Assembly: GCA_963846715.1 (NCBI GenBank)
Contig: CAWJXA010000002.1
Coordinates: 372,001-436,000 of the forward strand
Length of the DNA: 64,000 bases
Direction of reading: 5' to 3'
Source of the DNA: Bog-257 sp963846715
GTDB lineage: Bacteria > Acidobacteriota > Terriglobia > Terriglobales > Acidobacteriaceae
The stretch's first letter is position 1. Every line of letters begins with the position of its first letter. A model generated the notes under the pieces. That model did not search any database. It saw only the letters and a program-made list of their open reading frames with translations, and had not been told where the DNA came from. A program made the position numbers and the translations under genes. Shown here piece by piece: positions 18,361 to 27,046 of the stretch.

Positions 18361-19569
18361 CTACGCCGCCCTCGCATAACCGTCGGCGTCGACAGCATCC
18401 CCCACGCGTTTGCCCAATAACCCGCCGCGCTGCGACACTCTCGGAACATATTCCGGATACACCGGCAATCGCTGCTTCAACCTCTGTCCTGCGGCCTCGG
18501 TGCGACGCTGCAGATCGAGCAGATGCGGCCACGGCGCTTCCGGATTGATGTAGTCAGGCGTCAGCGGCGACACCCCTCCCCAATCGTTGATACCGCCCTC
18601 GAGCAGTCTCTCGTACCCCTTCTCCGTGAGGTTCGGCGGCGCCTGGATGTTCATGTCGCGCAGCAGCAGTCGCGCCACCGCCAACGTTCGCAGCATGTCG
18701 CCCGTGTCCGGCTCAGGCCACGCCGCCATCGGAATCCGTGGCTTCACGCGAAAATTCTGGATGATGACCTCCTGGATGTGCCCGTATCGCCCATGCAAAC
18801 GTTGGATGGCCAGCAGCGACTCGACACGGTCCTCCATGGTCTCGCCAATACCGATCAGGATTCCGGTGGTGAAAGGCACGCCCAACTTGCCCGCGTCTTC
18901 GATGGTCTTCAGGCGCAGAGACGGTAGCTTGTCCGGCGTCCGATCAGCCGGGTGAGCAGCTAGAAGATTAGTGCTGGTGCTCTCCAGCATCAGCCCGAGG
19001 CTGGGATTACTCTCGCGCAGACGCGCAATCCAGTTGGCGCTCAGCAGCCCGGGATTGGCATGAGGCAGCAGCCGGGTCTCGCGCAGCACCAGTTCGCACA
19101 TGGCTTGCAGATAATGCAGCGTGCTGCGATAGCCCAGCTTGCGCAGGGTCTCGCGCATCTCGGGAAACAGCGCTTCCGGCCTGTCTCCCAGCGAGCACAG
19201 CGCCTCGGTGCATCCGAGCTTTTCGCCTTGTTGCGCAACCGCCAGGACCTCCTCGGGCGTCATGGTGTGCGCACCAGGCTCTCCCGGATCGCGACGGTAA
19301 GTGCAGTACCCGCAATAATCGCGGCAAAGATTGGTCAGGGGGATGAACACCTTGCGCGAATAGGTGATGACGCCAGAGCGATATTGTTCTTTGAGGGATT
19401 GCGCCGCGGTAAGCAGCTCAGGCAGAAGTTCATCATCACAGCGCAACAGCTGACAGGCGATGTCCGCGGTCAGCACCTGTCCATCGTGCGCCTCGCGCAA
19501 ATGGGCGGCCAGCGATCCGTTGGACCCGTAACCCGCTGCTATAGGCCGTACTGTGCTCCCTGCCAGCAA
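18361..19569 (-). CDS. cofG: F420 deazaflavin (Fo) synthase subunit 1, radical SAM
   Basis: 402 residues. The radical-SAM motif CRDYCGYC occurs in the context FIPLTNLCRDYCGYCTYRRD, as in CofG, which performs the ring closure giving 7,8-didemethyl-8-hydroxy-5-deazariboflavin. C-terminal ISPLTPDYINPE-like sequence (GGVSPLTPDYINPEAPWP) is also typical. The first 45 residues before the conserved core vary in the family, so the start at 19569 is reasonable but not proven. First gene of the cofG-cofD-cofC run; a flavin-reductase-like gene lies 308 bases upstream on the same strand. Confidence 0.95.
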   Translation of the reverse strand: MLAGSTVRPIAAGYGSNGSLAAHLREAHDGQVLTADIACQLLRCDDELLPELLTAAQSLKEQYRSGVITYSRKVFIPLTNLCRDYCGYCTYRRDPGEPGAHTMTPEEVLAVAQQGEKLGCTEALCSLGDRPEALFPEMRETLRKLGYRSTLHYLQAMCELVLRETRLLPHANPGLLSANWIARLRESNPSLGLMLESTSTNLLAAHPADRTPDKLPSLRLKTIEDAGKLGVPFTTGILIGIGETMEDRVESLLAIQRLHGRYGHIQEVIIQNFRVKPRIPMAAWPEPDTGDMLRTLAVARLLLRDMNIQAPPNLTEKGYERLLEGGINDWGGVSPLTPDYINPEAPWPHLLDLQRRTEAAGQRLKQRLPVYPEYVPRVSQRGGLLGKRVGDAVDADGYARAA

Positions 19570-19877
19570 GTGAATCCTCGATTATCACGCCCGCACGAAA
19601 AGCGGCGTTATCGAGAATAGCGCAAGACACAGAACGTCGCACGCCGCCACGCGGCCTAGTCTCCGAGTTTGCGATCACCCGATGCTGATTTTTGACTTGT
19701 CATCCTGAGCGGAGCGCCCGCAACGATCTTCCGACCCGAGGGGTTTGCGGGTCGGGCGGGCGCGCAGTCGAAGGATCTGCGTTTTTCCGCAGCAGGCCAA
19801 CACCGGCGAGCCGCAGGTCCCTCGACTCCTCGCTGCACTCGTCGCTCGGGATGACAATCCAAAATACTTCCGCTCAT
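19570..19877. repeat. GTCATCCTGAGC-type repeats between flavin-reductase gene and cofG
   Basis: Facing copies of the same repeat lie at about 19699-19785 (GTCATCCTGAGCGGAGCG ... CGAAGGATCTGCG) and 19820-19858 (reverse orientation, ending GCTCGGGATGACA). They form a large potential stem with an internal GACCCG...CGGGTC stem. The first 100 bases of the gap hold no clear signal. Confidence 0.65.
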
Positions 19878-20384
19878 CTACGGCTCCTGCGGCACTTCGC
19901 ATATCCGGTACCGTCCCCGAAAATACAGCAACGGCGCGCCTTCCGCCACGCTAACTTCCCTCACCTCGCCGACAAAAATGGTATGGTCGCCGCCTTGGTA
20001 GTCATGCACGACGGAACAATCCAGATTGGCCAGCGCGTTCTGCAGCACCGGCGTACCGCTTTGCATCGGCCGATAACGAATACCCAGACGATACGCGGCG
20101 TCGTGGTTGCGCTCGGGATCGGCGAAAAACTCCGACAGCGCTTCTTGCTCCTCCTTGAGCACGCTGACGCCAAACTGCCGGCGCTCGCGGATGTGCAGGT
20201 AGGTCTCGGCCAGATGGTCGATGCAGACCAGCACCAGAGGAGGATGCAATGACACCGAGCAGAAGGCGTTGGCGGTCATGCCGTGCACATCCCCGGCTGG
20301 CGTTTCCACCGTAATCACCGTGACGCCGCTGGCGAAGCGTCCCAGCGCCGCTCGGAATTCGTTGGGTGAGACCAAGTCTGGCAT
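19878..20384 (-). CDS. Flavin reductase-like FMN-binding protein
   Basis: 168 residues, full length for the flavin_reduct family: FRAALGRFASGVTVITVETP, HGMTANAFCSVSLHPPLVLVCI and the C-terminal GDHTIFVGEV. Members reduce FMN with NAD(P)H for two-component monooxygenases, or act on other flavin or deazaflavin partners. Here it points the same way as cofG, 308 bases away, and is divergent from the coxM-like gene at 20653. No monooxygenase component is next to it. A link to F420 chemistry is possible but only from location. Confidence 0.9.
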   Translation of the reverse strand: MPDLVSPNEFRAALGRFASGVTVITVETPAGDVHGMTANAFCSVSLHPPLVLVCIDHLAETYLHIRERRQFGVSVLKEEQEALSEFFADPERNHDAAYRLGIRYRPMQSGTPVLQNALANLDCSVVHDYQGGDHTIFVGEVREVSVAEGAPLLYFRGRYRICEVPQEP

Positions 20385-20652
20385 ACAGTGCAGGTCAAGC
20401 GCGAAGCTGAAACCTAGACGACAATATATCCCATCCCATCGCGCCCGCCATGTACGTTAATGTGGAGTCTCTACGCCCGACCGCCCGAGAAGACTCAACC
20501 TCGGATTTGCACGGATTTCACGGATCAAGTCTTATCTAATGACTGTTCTGCCGTTGATATATCCGTGTTCATCCGTGAAAATCCGTGGTCAACAAAACCC
20601 GTCAATTTGCGATAATCTTGAGCACGGACGAAATTAGGGTGTTGGGGTCGGG
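20385..20652. repeat. Divergent control region with CACGGAT inverted repeat
   Basis: The gap between the flavin-reductase gene and the coxM-like gene contains GGATTTGCACGGATTTCACGG at about 20512 and a matching right arm ATCCGTGTTCATCCGTGAAA at about 20561, a variant of the CACGGAG element. Promoters for the two divergent genes should lie here; none is clear enough to mark. Confidence 0.55.
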
Positions 20653-21546
20653 ATGTATCCAAAAGCATTTGCATATCACCGGGCGAAATCCTATCCGGAA
20701 GCCGTGACCATGCTCGGCCAGTTGGGCGACGAAGCCAAGCTGTTGGCGGGCGGGCAGAGCCTCATCCCACTGATGAAGCTTCGTCTCTCGGCGCCACGGC
20801 ATCTCGTCGACCTTAATTTCATTCCGGGCACTTCCTACATCCACCGCAACGGCGCACTGCGCCTAGGCGCGATGACGCGCCACGCCGAGATCGCGGCCTC
20901 GAACGACGCAGCGCGAATTCCGATTCTCCATGACTGCGCCGCCGGAATCGCCGACCCGCAGGTGCGCAACCTTGGAACCATAGGCGGCTCGATTGCGGAA
21001 GCGGATCCTACGGGCGACTGGGCGCCGGTGCTGCTGGCGCTCGGCGCAAGGGTCCACACGCTTGGCCCCGGCGGCGTTCGCAGTATCGAAATCGGCGAGT
21101 TCATCCAGGATGCCTACACCACGGTGTTGCAGCCCGGCGAACTCATCACCGAGGTCGCCGTGAACCTTCAGCCCAAGCGCAGCGGCGGAGCATACATCGC
21201 GCTGAAGCGTTGCGCGCCGGTTTACGCCAGCGCCAGCATCGCCGTGCAGCTCACCATGCAAGACGACCAGACGTGCCAGGACGCGCGCATTTATCTTGGT
21301 GTACTCGGCCTGACTGCACTCCGTGTCGACGCCGCCGAGGAAGCTCTACGCGGCCAACAAGTCACGCCGCAGGCCCTCGAAAGAGTACGCACAGCGGTGA
21401 TGGACATTGCGCAACCACAATCCGACATGCGAGGCTCGGCCGAGTACAAGCGCCAGGCAGCAGGGGCCCTCGCCAAGCTGGCCGTCGAAGCAGCCGTGAA
21501 GCGCGCCCGCGGAGAGCACGTGGAGGTCACGCATCTTTATGCCTGA
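20653..21546 (+). CDS. Molybdenum hydroxylase FAD subunit (CoxM/XdhB-like)
   Basis: 297 residues. FAD-binding motifs are seen directly: AGGQSLIPLMKLRL (about residue 33) and NLGTIGGSIAEADPTGD (about 111). The C-terminal CO_deh_flav_C domain (SGGAYIALKRCAPVYASASIA) is complete. This subunit passes electrons from the iron-sulfur subunit to its acceptor. It overlaps the next gene by eight bases, so the two are co-translated. First gene of a long plus-strand series. GGGG lies a few bases before the start. Confidence 0.93.
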   Translation: MYPKAFAYHRAKSYPEAVTMLGQLGDEAKLLAGGQSLIPLMKLRLSAPRHLVDLNFIPGTSYIHRNGALRLGAMTRHAEIAASNDAARIPILHDCAAGIADPQVRNLGTIGGSIAEADPTGDWAPVLLALGARVHTLGPGGVRSIEIGEFIQDAYTTVLQPGELITEVAVNLQPKRSGGAYIALKRCAPVYASASIAVQLTMQDDQTCQDARIYLGVLGLTALRVDAAEEALRGQQVTPQALERVRTAVMDIAQPQSDMRGSAEYKRQAAGALAKLAVEAAVKRARGEHVEVTHLYA

Positions 21547-22027
21547 GAACATCCCTCGCGTGCGCGTCAGCGCGAAGATCAACGGCAAGCAATACATGCG
21601 CGACGTCGAACCGCGCACCTTGCTGGTGCAGTTTCTGCGCGAAGAGCTGAGCTTGACCGGAACTCACATCGGCTGCGACACCAGCTACTGCGGCGCTTGT
21701 ACCGTGCTGCTCGATGGCAAGAGCGTGAAGTCATGCACCGTGTTTGCGTTTCAGGCCGATGGTGGCGAGCTGCTCACCGTCGAGGGCCTGGCGAAAGATG
21801 GCGAGCTTCATCCCGTGCAGCAGGCCTTCACCGACTGCCATGGATTTCAGTGCGGCTACTGCACGCCGGGCTTCCTGATGAGCACGCTGCAATTGCTGAG
21901 CGAGCATCCGCACCCGACCGAGGCTGAGATTTGCAAAGGCATCGCCGGCAATACTTGCCGCTGTACCGGGTATCAAAACATCTTCAAAGCAATTCGAGCG
22001 GCCGCTACGGCAGGGCCGGGGAGCTAG
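21539..22027 (+). CDS. Molybdenum hydroxylase 2Fe-2S subunit (CoxS-like)
   Basis: 162 residues. The plant-ferredoxin-type cluster ligands are C46, C51, C54 and C66 (GCDTSYCGACTVLLDG, KSC). The second cluster is bound by QCGYC (about 105-108) and NTCRCTGY (about 140-142). Length and order of the two clusters are as in CoxS, and it should sit between the molybdenum subunit and the FAD subunit. Three bases separate it from the next start. Confidence 0.96.
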   Translation: MPENIPRVRVSAKINGKQYMRDVEPRTLLVQFLREELSLTGTHIGCDTSYCGACTVLLDGKSVKSCTVFAFQADGGELLTVEGLAKDGELHPVQQAFTDCHGFQCGYCTPGFLMSTLQLLSEHPHPTEAEICKGIAGNTCRCTGYQNIFKAIRAAATAGPGS

Positions 22028-22030
22028 CCG

Positions 22031-22894
22031 TTGGCTATTAAATTCTCAGGCGAGTTCACCTCGCCGCGTACGCCGGATGAAGTCTACGACTTCCTCTCCG
22101 ATCCCAATAAGTTCGCGCCTTTGCTGCCCGATTACGAAAGCATGTCGGTGCAGGACGCAACCCACTTCACCGTGAAGGTGCGGGTGGGGGTCGGCAACAT
22201 TCGCGGGTCGGCGGAAATCAAAATGGAGCTGGCCGAGGCGGTGCGCCCGCAGCGTGCGCTCTACAAAGGCAAGGGCAGCGCGGTCGGCAGTCAGATTACG
22301 GTCAACGCGGGATTCGATCTCTCCCCGGTTGACGGCGCCACCAGGATTGTGTGGCAAGGTGAGGCCGGCGTCTTCGGCAAGCTGGCGTCCATGGCGGGCG
22401 GCATGCTGGAGCCGCTGGGAAAGAAGAACATCCAGAAGCTTATCGACGGCCTGCAGTGGGCGTTGACCTGGCCGCCGGCGCAAGTAGTCACGCGGGAAGG
22501 ACCCAGCGAAGCAGCGCCAAACGTCCTCGCCGGGCCGTCGCTGCAAGCACCGACTGATGTATTGCAGAGTTCCGCGGATCGGCCCGCGCAAGCGCCTCCG
22601 CAGGAAGTGCCGAGCGAAGTATCGCAGGGACCGCCAGCGTCGGCCTCTCCTGAGTCTGCGGCTGAGGAATTGTCGGGCGCGGCGGCGGAAAATGCAGCCC
22701 AGCCGGTGCCTGTGCCAGTCGCAGAGGCGTCGGGTGGTGAAGCAGCGCACGACGTGGCCGACCCAAATGTTGCAAGGCACTTGACAGACGCGTTTTCAGG
22801 TGCGAAATCGCAAAATCCAGGGACGGTGGAGACCGCGAAAACGGAAGCGCCACAGACCGGCCCAGAATCCAGCCCGCAGGGCGGAACAACGTAG
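22031..22894 (+). CDS. CoxG-like SRPBCC protein with a long low-complexity tail
   Basis: 287 residues starting with TTG, supported by GGGGAG seven bases upstream and the three-base gap after coxS. Residues 1 to about 150 match the CoxG family (KFSGEFTSPRTPDEVYDFLSDP, VGVGNIRGSAEIKMEL, FGKLASMAGGMLEPLGKKNI), an SRPBCC fold thought to recruit the Mo hydroxylase to the membrane or help its maturation. Residues about 155-287 are Ala/Pro/Glu-rich and probably disordered; known CoxG proteins often end in a membrane anchor, which I do not see here. Confidence 0.88.
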   Translation: MAIKFSGEFTSPRTPDEVYDFLSDPNKFAPLLPDYESMSVQDATHFTVKVRVGVGNIRGSAEIKMELAEAVRPQRALYKGKGSAVGSQITVNAGFDLSPVDGATRIVWQGEAGVFGKLASMAGGMLEPLGKKNIQKLIDGLQWALTWPPAQVVTREGPSEAAPNVLAGPSLQAPTDVLQSSADRPAQAPPQEVPSEVSQGPPASASPESAAEELSGAAAENAAQPVPVPVAEASGGEAAHDVADPNVARHLTDAFSGAKSQNPGTVETAKTEAPQTGPESSPQGGTT

Positions 22895-23409
22895 CCCAGG
22901 ACGTAAGAGTCTGTGTGAGAACAAGAGTTTTGGTTCGCGTGTGGAAGGGCTCGAGCGAAAATCGAGCCCGGAAGGGCGGAATACTGATAGCCCAGCACGT
23001 AGCCGAAGGCGGAGTGCTGGGTGAGGTGGGAAGTAGATCCGAGTCCCCCGGGGACGACACAGGTTCTCACACAGACTCGTAAGTCCTGGGTAGGCATAAC
23101 AAAACGACCTGAGTCCCGCAGGGACGGCACAACGCAGGCCAAGGCTTTGAAGGGGCGCACCTTCAGGTGCGCCGTTAGGATTCAAGAAAGGTTGGGCTTC
23201 AGCCCCTGAGGGAGTTCGTATTTCCTAGGACAGCGACGTCCCAGCGGCTAAACAGGTCGCGGGAAAAATTACTGCAGGGAAAGGAACCGCAGATTCCTCG
23301 GGGCTAAGGCCCCTCGGAATAACAAAAATAAAAGGTTTACAACGGCGCACCTGAAGGTGCGCCCCTTCAGAAACTGGACGCCTGAAAAGAACCCGGATCG
23401 AACTACATA
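22895..23409. repeat. 515-base repeat cluster before the Mo-subunit gene
   Basis: A long-range inverted repeat (GAGTCTGTGTGAGAAC at about 22908-22923 with its complement at about 23063-23078, plus CCCAGGAC flanks) encloses a two-hairpin element at 22988-23061. Partial GAGTCCCGCAGGGACGGCAC lies at about 23111. REP hairpins GGCGCACCTTCAGGTGCGCC (about 23153-23172), GGGCTTCAGCCCC (about 23191) and GGCGCACCTGAAGGTGCGCC (about 23344-23363) follow. The cluster splits the coxMSG genes from coxL. Confidence 0.75.
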
Positions 23410-25896
23410 ATGCCAACCACCCATAACTCGACCTCCGGTTACGTAGGCCAATCCATCCGCCGCAAGGAAGACGCGCGCCTGGTTCGCGGCAAGGGCAAGT
23501 TCGTCGACGACATCAAGATGCTCGGTATGTTGCATCTGGTTTTTGTCCGCTCGCCTTACGCCCACGCCAATATCACCAGCGTTGACGTCTCCGAGGCAGC
23601 GGCGCTGCCCGGCGTGGTCTGCACACTTACCGGCACAGAAATCTCCAAGCTGGTCGATCCCTTCTTCGAGATTGGCCCGTCGCCCAGCAACCGGATTCTC
23701 GATTACCCAATGGCGGTGGACCGCGCCCGCTACCAAGGCGAACCTGTCGCCGCCGTCATCGCCGAGACTCCGGCCATCGCCGAAGACGCCGCCGAACTGG
23801 TGCGCGTGGAATACGAGCCGCTCGACGCGGTGATCGACGCCGAAGTCGCAGCCTCCGACCAGACCATCCTTCACCCGACGATGGCGACTAACGTCGTCTG
23901 GAATGGCGTCTTCGAGTACGGCGACGTGGAGAAAGCTTTTGCCGACGCTGCACACGTCATTCACATTGACCACCTGCACATGCATCGTTTCTCCAGCACG
24001 CCCCTGGAGAACAACGCCGTCATCGCGCAATGGGACGACAACGACCAGCGCCTCTATTTCTGGAGTAACAACTCTTTCCCAACTATCGGCATTCAGTTGC
24101 TGGCGCCGGCGCTGCACTTGCGCATGGACCAGGTGCGCGTGCAGACCCACGACATCGGCGGCAGCTTCGGCATCAAGATCACCAACTACCCGCAGATGGC
24201 AGTGTGCGCGCTGGCTTCGCGCAAGGCCGGTGCGCCCGTCAAGTGGACGGAGACGCGCTCTGAGCACATGACCTCGAGCGCGCACGGCAACGAGCGTACC
24301 TTCCGCGACACTCGCGTGGCCCTCGACAAAGACGGCGTCATCCTCGCAGTCGATTCCCGGCATATCGACGATTGCGGCGCCTATCCGCGCTACGAACCGC
24401 TGGGCTGCGTGATCTGGTCGCAGGTAACGCCCGCCACCTATCGCCTGAAGAACCTGCGCATCGATTTCACGCAGGTGGTGACGAACAAGTGTCCGGTCGG
24501 TCCGAACCGCGGCTATTCGCGCATGCAGCACCTATGGTTCATGGAACGCGTCATCGATATCTGTGCCCACGAACTAGATATTCCCGCCGACGAAATGCGC
24601 CTGCGCAATTACATTCGCCCGGAGGAGTTCCCCTACACCACGCCCAACGGCTGCGTTTACGATTCGGGAAATTATCCCGGCATGTTGAAGCTGGCGAAAG
24701 AACTGATTGGCTGGGACAAATGGCAGGCCGAGCGCGCGAAGGCGCATGCGGAAGGGCGTTGGTTCGGCGTCGGCATCGGAACTACGCTCGACTCCGGCAC
24801 CAACAACTTTGGCCAGTCGCAGATCGTCAATCCCCAGGCTCCGTTTTCCGGCAACTCGCAGGCCGCCAACGCCAAGCTCGACATTTACGGCGAGGTCATT
24901 GTGGCCGTCGGCTCCGTTCCGCAAGGGCAAGGACACGAGACCACGGTATCGCAGGTGGTCGCCGACATCCTGAGCATCCCGCCCGACATGGTGAATGTGC
25001 GCGTTGGCTTCGACACCGAACGCAATGTCCACACCGGACACAGCGGTACCTACGCCAGCCAGTTCGCGGTGTCGGGACTCTCAGCGGTGAACGGCGCGGT
25101 CCGATTGCTGAAGGCAGAGATGACTAAGCTAGCGGCATTCGCGCTTCAGGCTGAGGAAGATGAGTTGGAGTTCGGGGTCGGCAAGCAAGGTCCGGAGATA
25201 CGCGTGCGCGGGACGGAAAAAGCTATTCCCTACATTGGCCTGGCGAACCTGGCCAACGTGAACACCGCGGTGGTCCCGGAAGAACTGCGCTCCATTACGC
25301 TGAATTGCCGCTACACTTGGCGCGCGCCGTTCAGCGTCCCCGATGTCGCGCGAAAATATGGCAACCTGACGCTGACGTACTCGTCGCAGTTGCACATCGC
25401 GGTGGTCGAGATCGACAAGGAAACTTACATCCCCAAGATTCTCGACTACGCCGCAGTGGACGACTGCGGCACGGTAATCAATCCCATGATCGTCGAAGGG
25501 CAGGTGCACGGCGCGACGGCGCATGGCATTGGAGCCGCGCTGATGGAAAACTGTGCCTACGACGAGAGCGGCAACATGCTGGCCTCAACCTTCAGCGATT
25601 ACACCCCGATCACCGCGGTGAACATGCCGAACCTGAAGTACGGCCACCTGGAGACGCCATCGCCGCACAGCTATAGCGGCGCCAAGGGCATGGGCGAAGG
25701 AGGCGGCGCTCCGCTGCATTGCTTGAGCGCAGCCCTTCAGGATGCGCTGTTTCAGGAAGGGATCATCATCGACGACTCCTACAACAACGCCAGCACGCTG
25801 TACGACTTGATCCAGCGCAACCGGCGCGGCGAGCTGGTGGCGAATGTCAGTGTTCACCACAGAGACACAGAGGCACAGAGAAGAAATGGAGAATGA
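23410..25896 (+). CDS. Molybdenum hydroxylase catalytic subunit (CoxL/XdhA family, atypical loop)
   Basis: 828 residues. Family sequence is clear: IRRKEDARLVRGKGKFVDDI, THDIGGSFGIK, and the catalytic glutamate E763 in GAKGMGEGGGAP. The active-site loop reads GPNRGYSR (364-371). CO dehydrogenases of form I have AYRCSFR with the Cys that carries copper, and form II enzymes AYRGAGR; this matches neither, so CO oxidation is unlikely and hydroxylation of an N-heterocycle or aldehyde is more plausible (inference). The last 13 residues (HHRDTEAQRRNGE) are read from an inserted CACAGAG repeat, not from the family. Works with the FAD and 2Fe-2S subunits upstream. Confidence 0.92.
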   Translation: MPTTHNSTSGYVGQSIRRKEDARLVRGKGKFVDDIKMLGMLHLVFVRSPYAHANITSVDVSEAAALPGVVCTLTGTEISKLVDPFFEIGPSPSNRILDYPMAVDRARYQGEPVAAVIAETPAIAEDAAELVRVEYEPLDAVIDAEVAASDQTILHPTMATNVVWNGVFEYGDVEKAFADAAHVIHIDHLHMHRFSSTPLENNAVIAQWDDNDQRLYFWSNNSFPTIGIQLLAPALHLRMDQVRVQTHDIGGSFGIKITNYPQMAVCALASRKAGAPVKWTETRSEHMTSSAHGNERTFRDTRVALDKDGVILAVDSRHIDDCGAYPRYEPLGCVIWSQVTPATYRLKNLRIDFTQVVTNKCPVGPNRGYSRMQHLWFMERVIDICAHELDIPADEMRLRNYIRPEEFPYTTPNGCVYDSGNYPGMLKLAKELIGWDKWQAERAKAHAEGRWFGVGIGTTLDSGTNNFGQSQIVNPQAPFSGNSQAANAKLDIYGEVIVAVGSVPQGQGHETTVSQVVADILSIPPDMVNVRVGFDTERNVHTGHSGTYASQFAVSGLSAVNGAVRLLKAEMTKLAAFALQAEEDELEFGVGKQGPEIRVRGTEKAIPYIGLANLANVNTAVVPEELRSITLNCRYTWRAPFSVPDVARKYGNLTLTYSSQLHIAVVEIDKETYIPKILDYAAVDDCGTVINPMIVEGQVHGATAHGIGAALMENCAYDESGNMLASTFSDYTPITAVNMPNLKYGHLETPSPHSYSGAKGMGEGGGAPLHCLSAALQDALFQEGIIIDDSYNNASTLYDLIQRNRRGELVANVSVHHRDTEAQRRNGE

Positions 25897-26102
25897 AAAG
25901 CAACCGCGGATCTCACGGATGACGCGGATACTTAGAGAGGAAAGAAAGAATCTCTTCTCACCACGGAGAACACGGAGGGCACGGAGTCAATTCTTGTTTT
26001 TGTTTCTTAGTTCTTGTTGTTTCTTGATTATGTTTTCCCTCCGTGATCTCCGTGTCTCCGTGGTAAAAAACGTTTTTCTCTGTGCCTCTGTGTCTCTGTG
26101 GT
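25855..26102. repeat. Nested double CACAGAG / CACGGAG inverted repeat
   Basis: An outer pair (CACCACAGAGACACAGAGG and CTCTGTGTCTCTGTGGT) encloses an inner pair (ACCACGGAGAACACGGAGG and CTCCGTGTCTCCGTGGT), as if one element had entered another. The left end replaces the last codons of the coxL-like gene, and the right end is eight bases before the next start codon. Confidence 0.85.
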
Positions 26103-26110
26103 AAAAACTC

Positions 26111-27043
26111 ATGCCCAAACGCATCTTGATCATCGGAGCCGGCGCCATCGGCAGCCTCTACGCCGCGCATTTAGCGCGCGTGGCCGACGTGTGGGTGCTG
26201 GTCCGTCGCCCCGAGCACGCCCGCTGCATCAATGAGCGCGGCATCCGCGTCACCGGTCACAGTGAATTGCACACGCGGATGAAGGCCTCCACCGGCGCGG
26301 GCAACCTGCCGGAGTTCGACTTTGGCATCGTCGCCACCAAAGCGAACCAGACAGCCGAAGCATTTGCGTCCGTCGCGCACTTGTTTCCTCGAGGCGCAGT
26401 ACTGTCGGCGCAGAACGGCCTGGGCAGCGAGGAAGTGATCGCTTCCCTGCTGCCGTCGGGATATGTCATTCGCGGAACCACCTTCATGAGCGGGACACGC
26501 CTCGCCGACGATCATGTCCACTACGAACTGAACACTGCGACCTGGATAGGGCCGTTCGAGCCGACGAATACGCCTTTCGAGATGGTGGAGGAGTTGGCTG
26601 CGCTGCTCAACGCATCGGGATTGAAGGCCGAGGCGCTGCGTGATGCCCGTCCGGCGCAATGGTCGAAGCTGATATTCAACGCTTCCGTGAACAGCGTAGC
26701 GGCGCTGACCGAGCTGCCGCACTCGCCGCACTTCGCGGACGAAAGCGAGTTCGCCGGTCTGGGCCATCTCCTCCACGATCTCATCGAAGAGGGCAAGACC
26801 GTCGCTGCAGCGCTCGGGATCGAGCTGCACGAGGATCCCTGGGCCATGAACTGCATTGGCGCGCAGACCAACCATCCTCCGTCGATGCTCTACGATGTTC
26901 GCCATCGTCTGCCGACCGAGGTTGATTTCCTGGGGGGCGCAATTGCGCGTGAAGCCCGGCGCGCCGGGGTTCCCGCGCCGTTGCATACAGCGCTGTATCG
27001 GCTGATTAAGGGCAAAGAACAGAGCTGGAAGGAGGGTGGGTAA
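26111..27043 (+). CDS. Ketopantoate reductase-like (ApbA/PanE fold) dehydrogenase 1
   Basis: 310 residues. The N-terminal NADP-binding motif KRILIIGAGAIGSLYAAHLA and the C-terminal ApbA_C domain (WSKLIFNASVNSVAALTEL, HPPSMLYDV, EVDFLGGAIAREARRAGVPAP) are complete. Family members reduce 2-ketopantoate or related 2-keto acids. A second relative lies at 31727, and both sit among catabolic genes rather than pan genes, so a role on a different hydroxy/keto acid is likely (inference). No ribosome-binding site is visible because a repeat ends eight bases before the ATG. Confidence 0.9.
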   Translation: MPKRILIIGAGAIGSLYAAHLARVADVWVLVRRPEHARCINERGIRVTGHSELHTRMKASTGAGNLPEFDFGIVATKANQTAEAFASVAHLFPRGAVLSAQNGLGSEEVIASLLPSGYVIRGTTFMSGTRLADDHVHYELNTATWIGPFEPTNTPFEMVEELAALLNASGLKAEALRDARPAQWSKLIFNASVNSVAALTELPHSPHFADESEFAGLGHLLHDLIEEGKTVAAALGIELHEDPWAMNCIGAQTNHPPSMLYDVRHRLPTEVDFLGGAIAREARRAGVPAPLHTALYRLIKGKEQSWKEGG

Positions 27044-27046
27044 TGG

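Noticed and set aside
23269..24531. 420-codon minus-strand open frame opposite the coxL-like gene
   Set aside because: It mirrors a strongly supported coding gene, has low-complexity Val/Asp/His composition and no family motif; a high-GC shadow frame.
23410..25896. True aerobic CO dehydrogenase large subunit
   Set aside because: The active-site loop lacks the AYRCSFR and AYRGAGR signatures, so CO oxidation is not supported.
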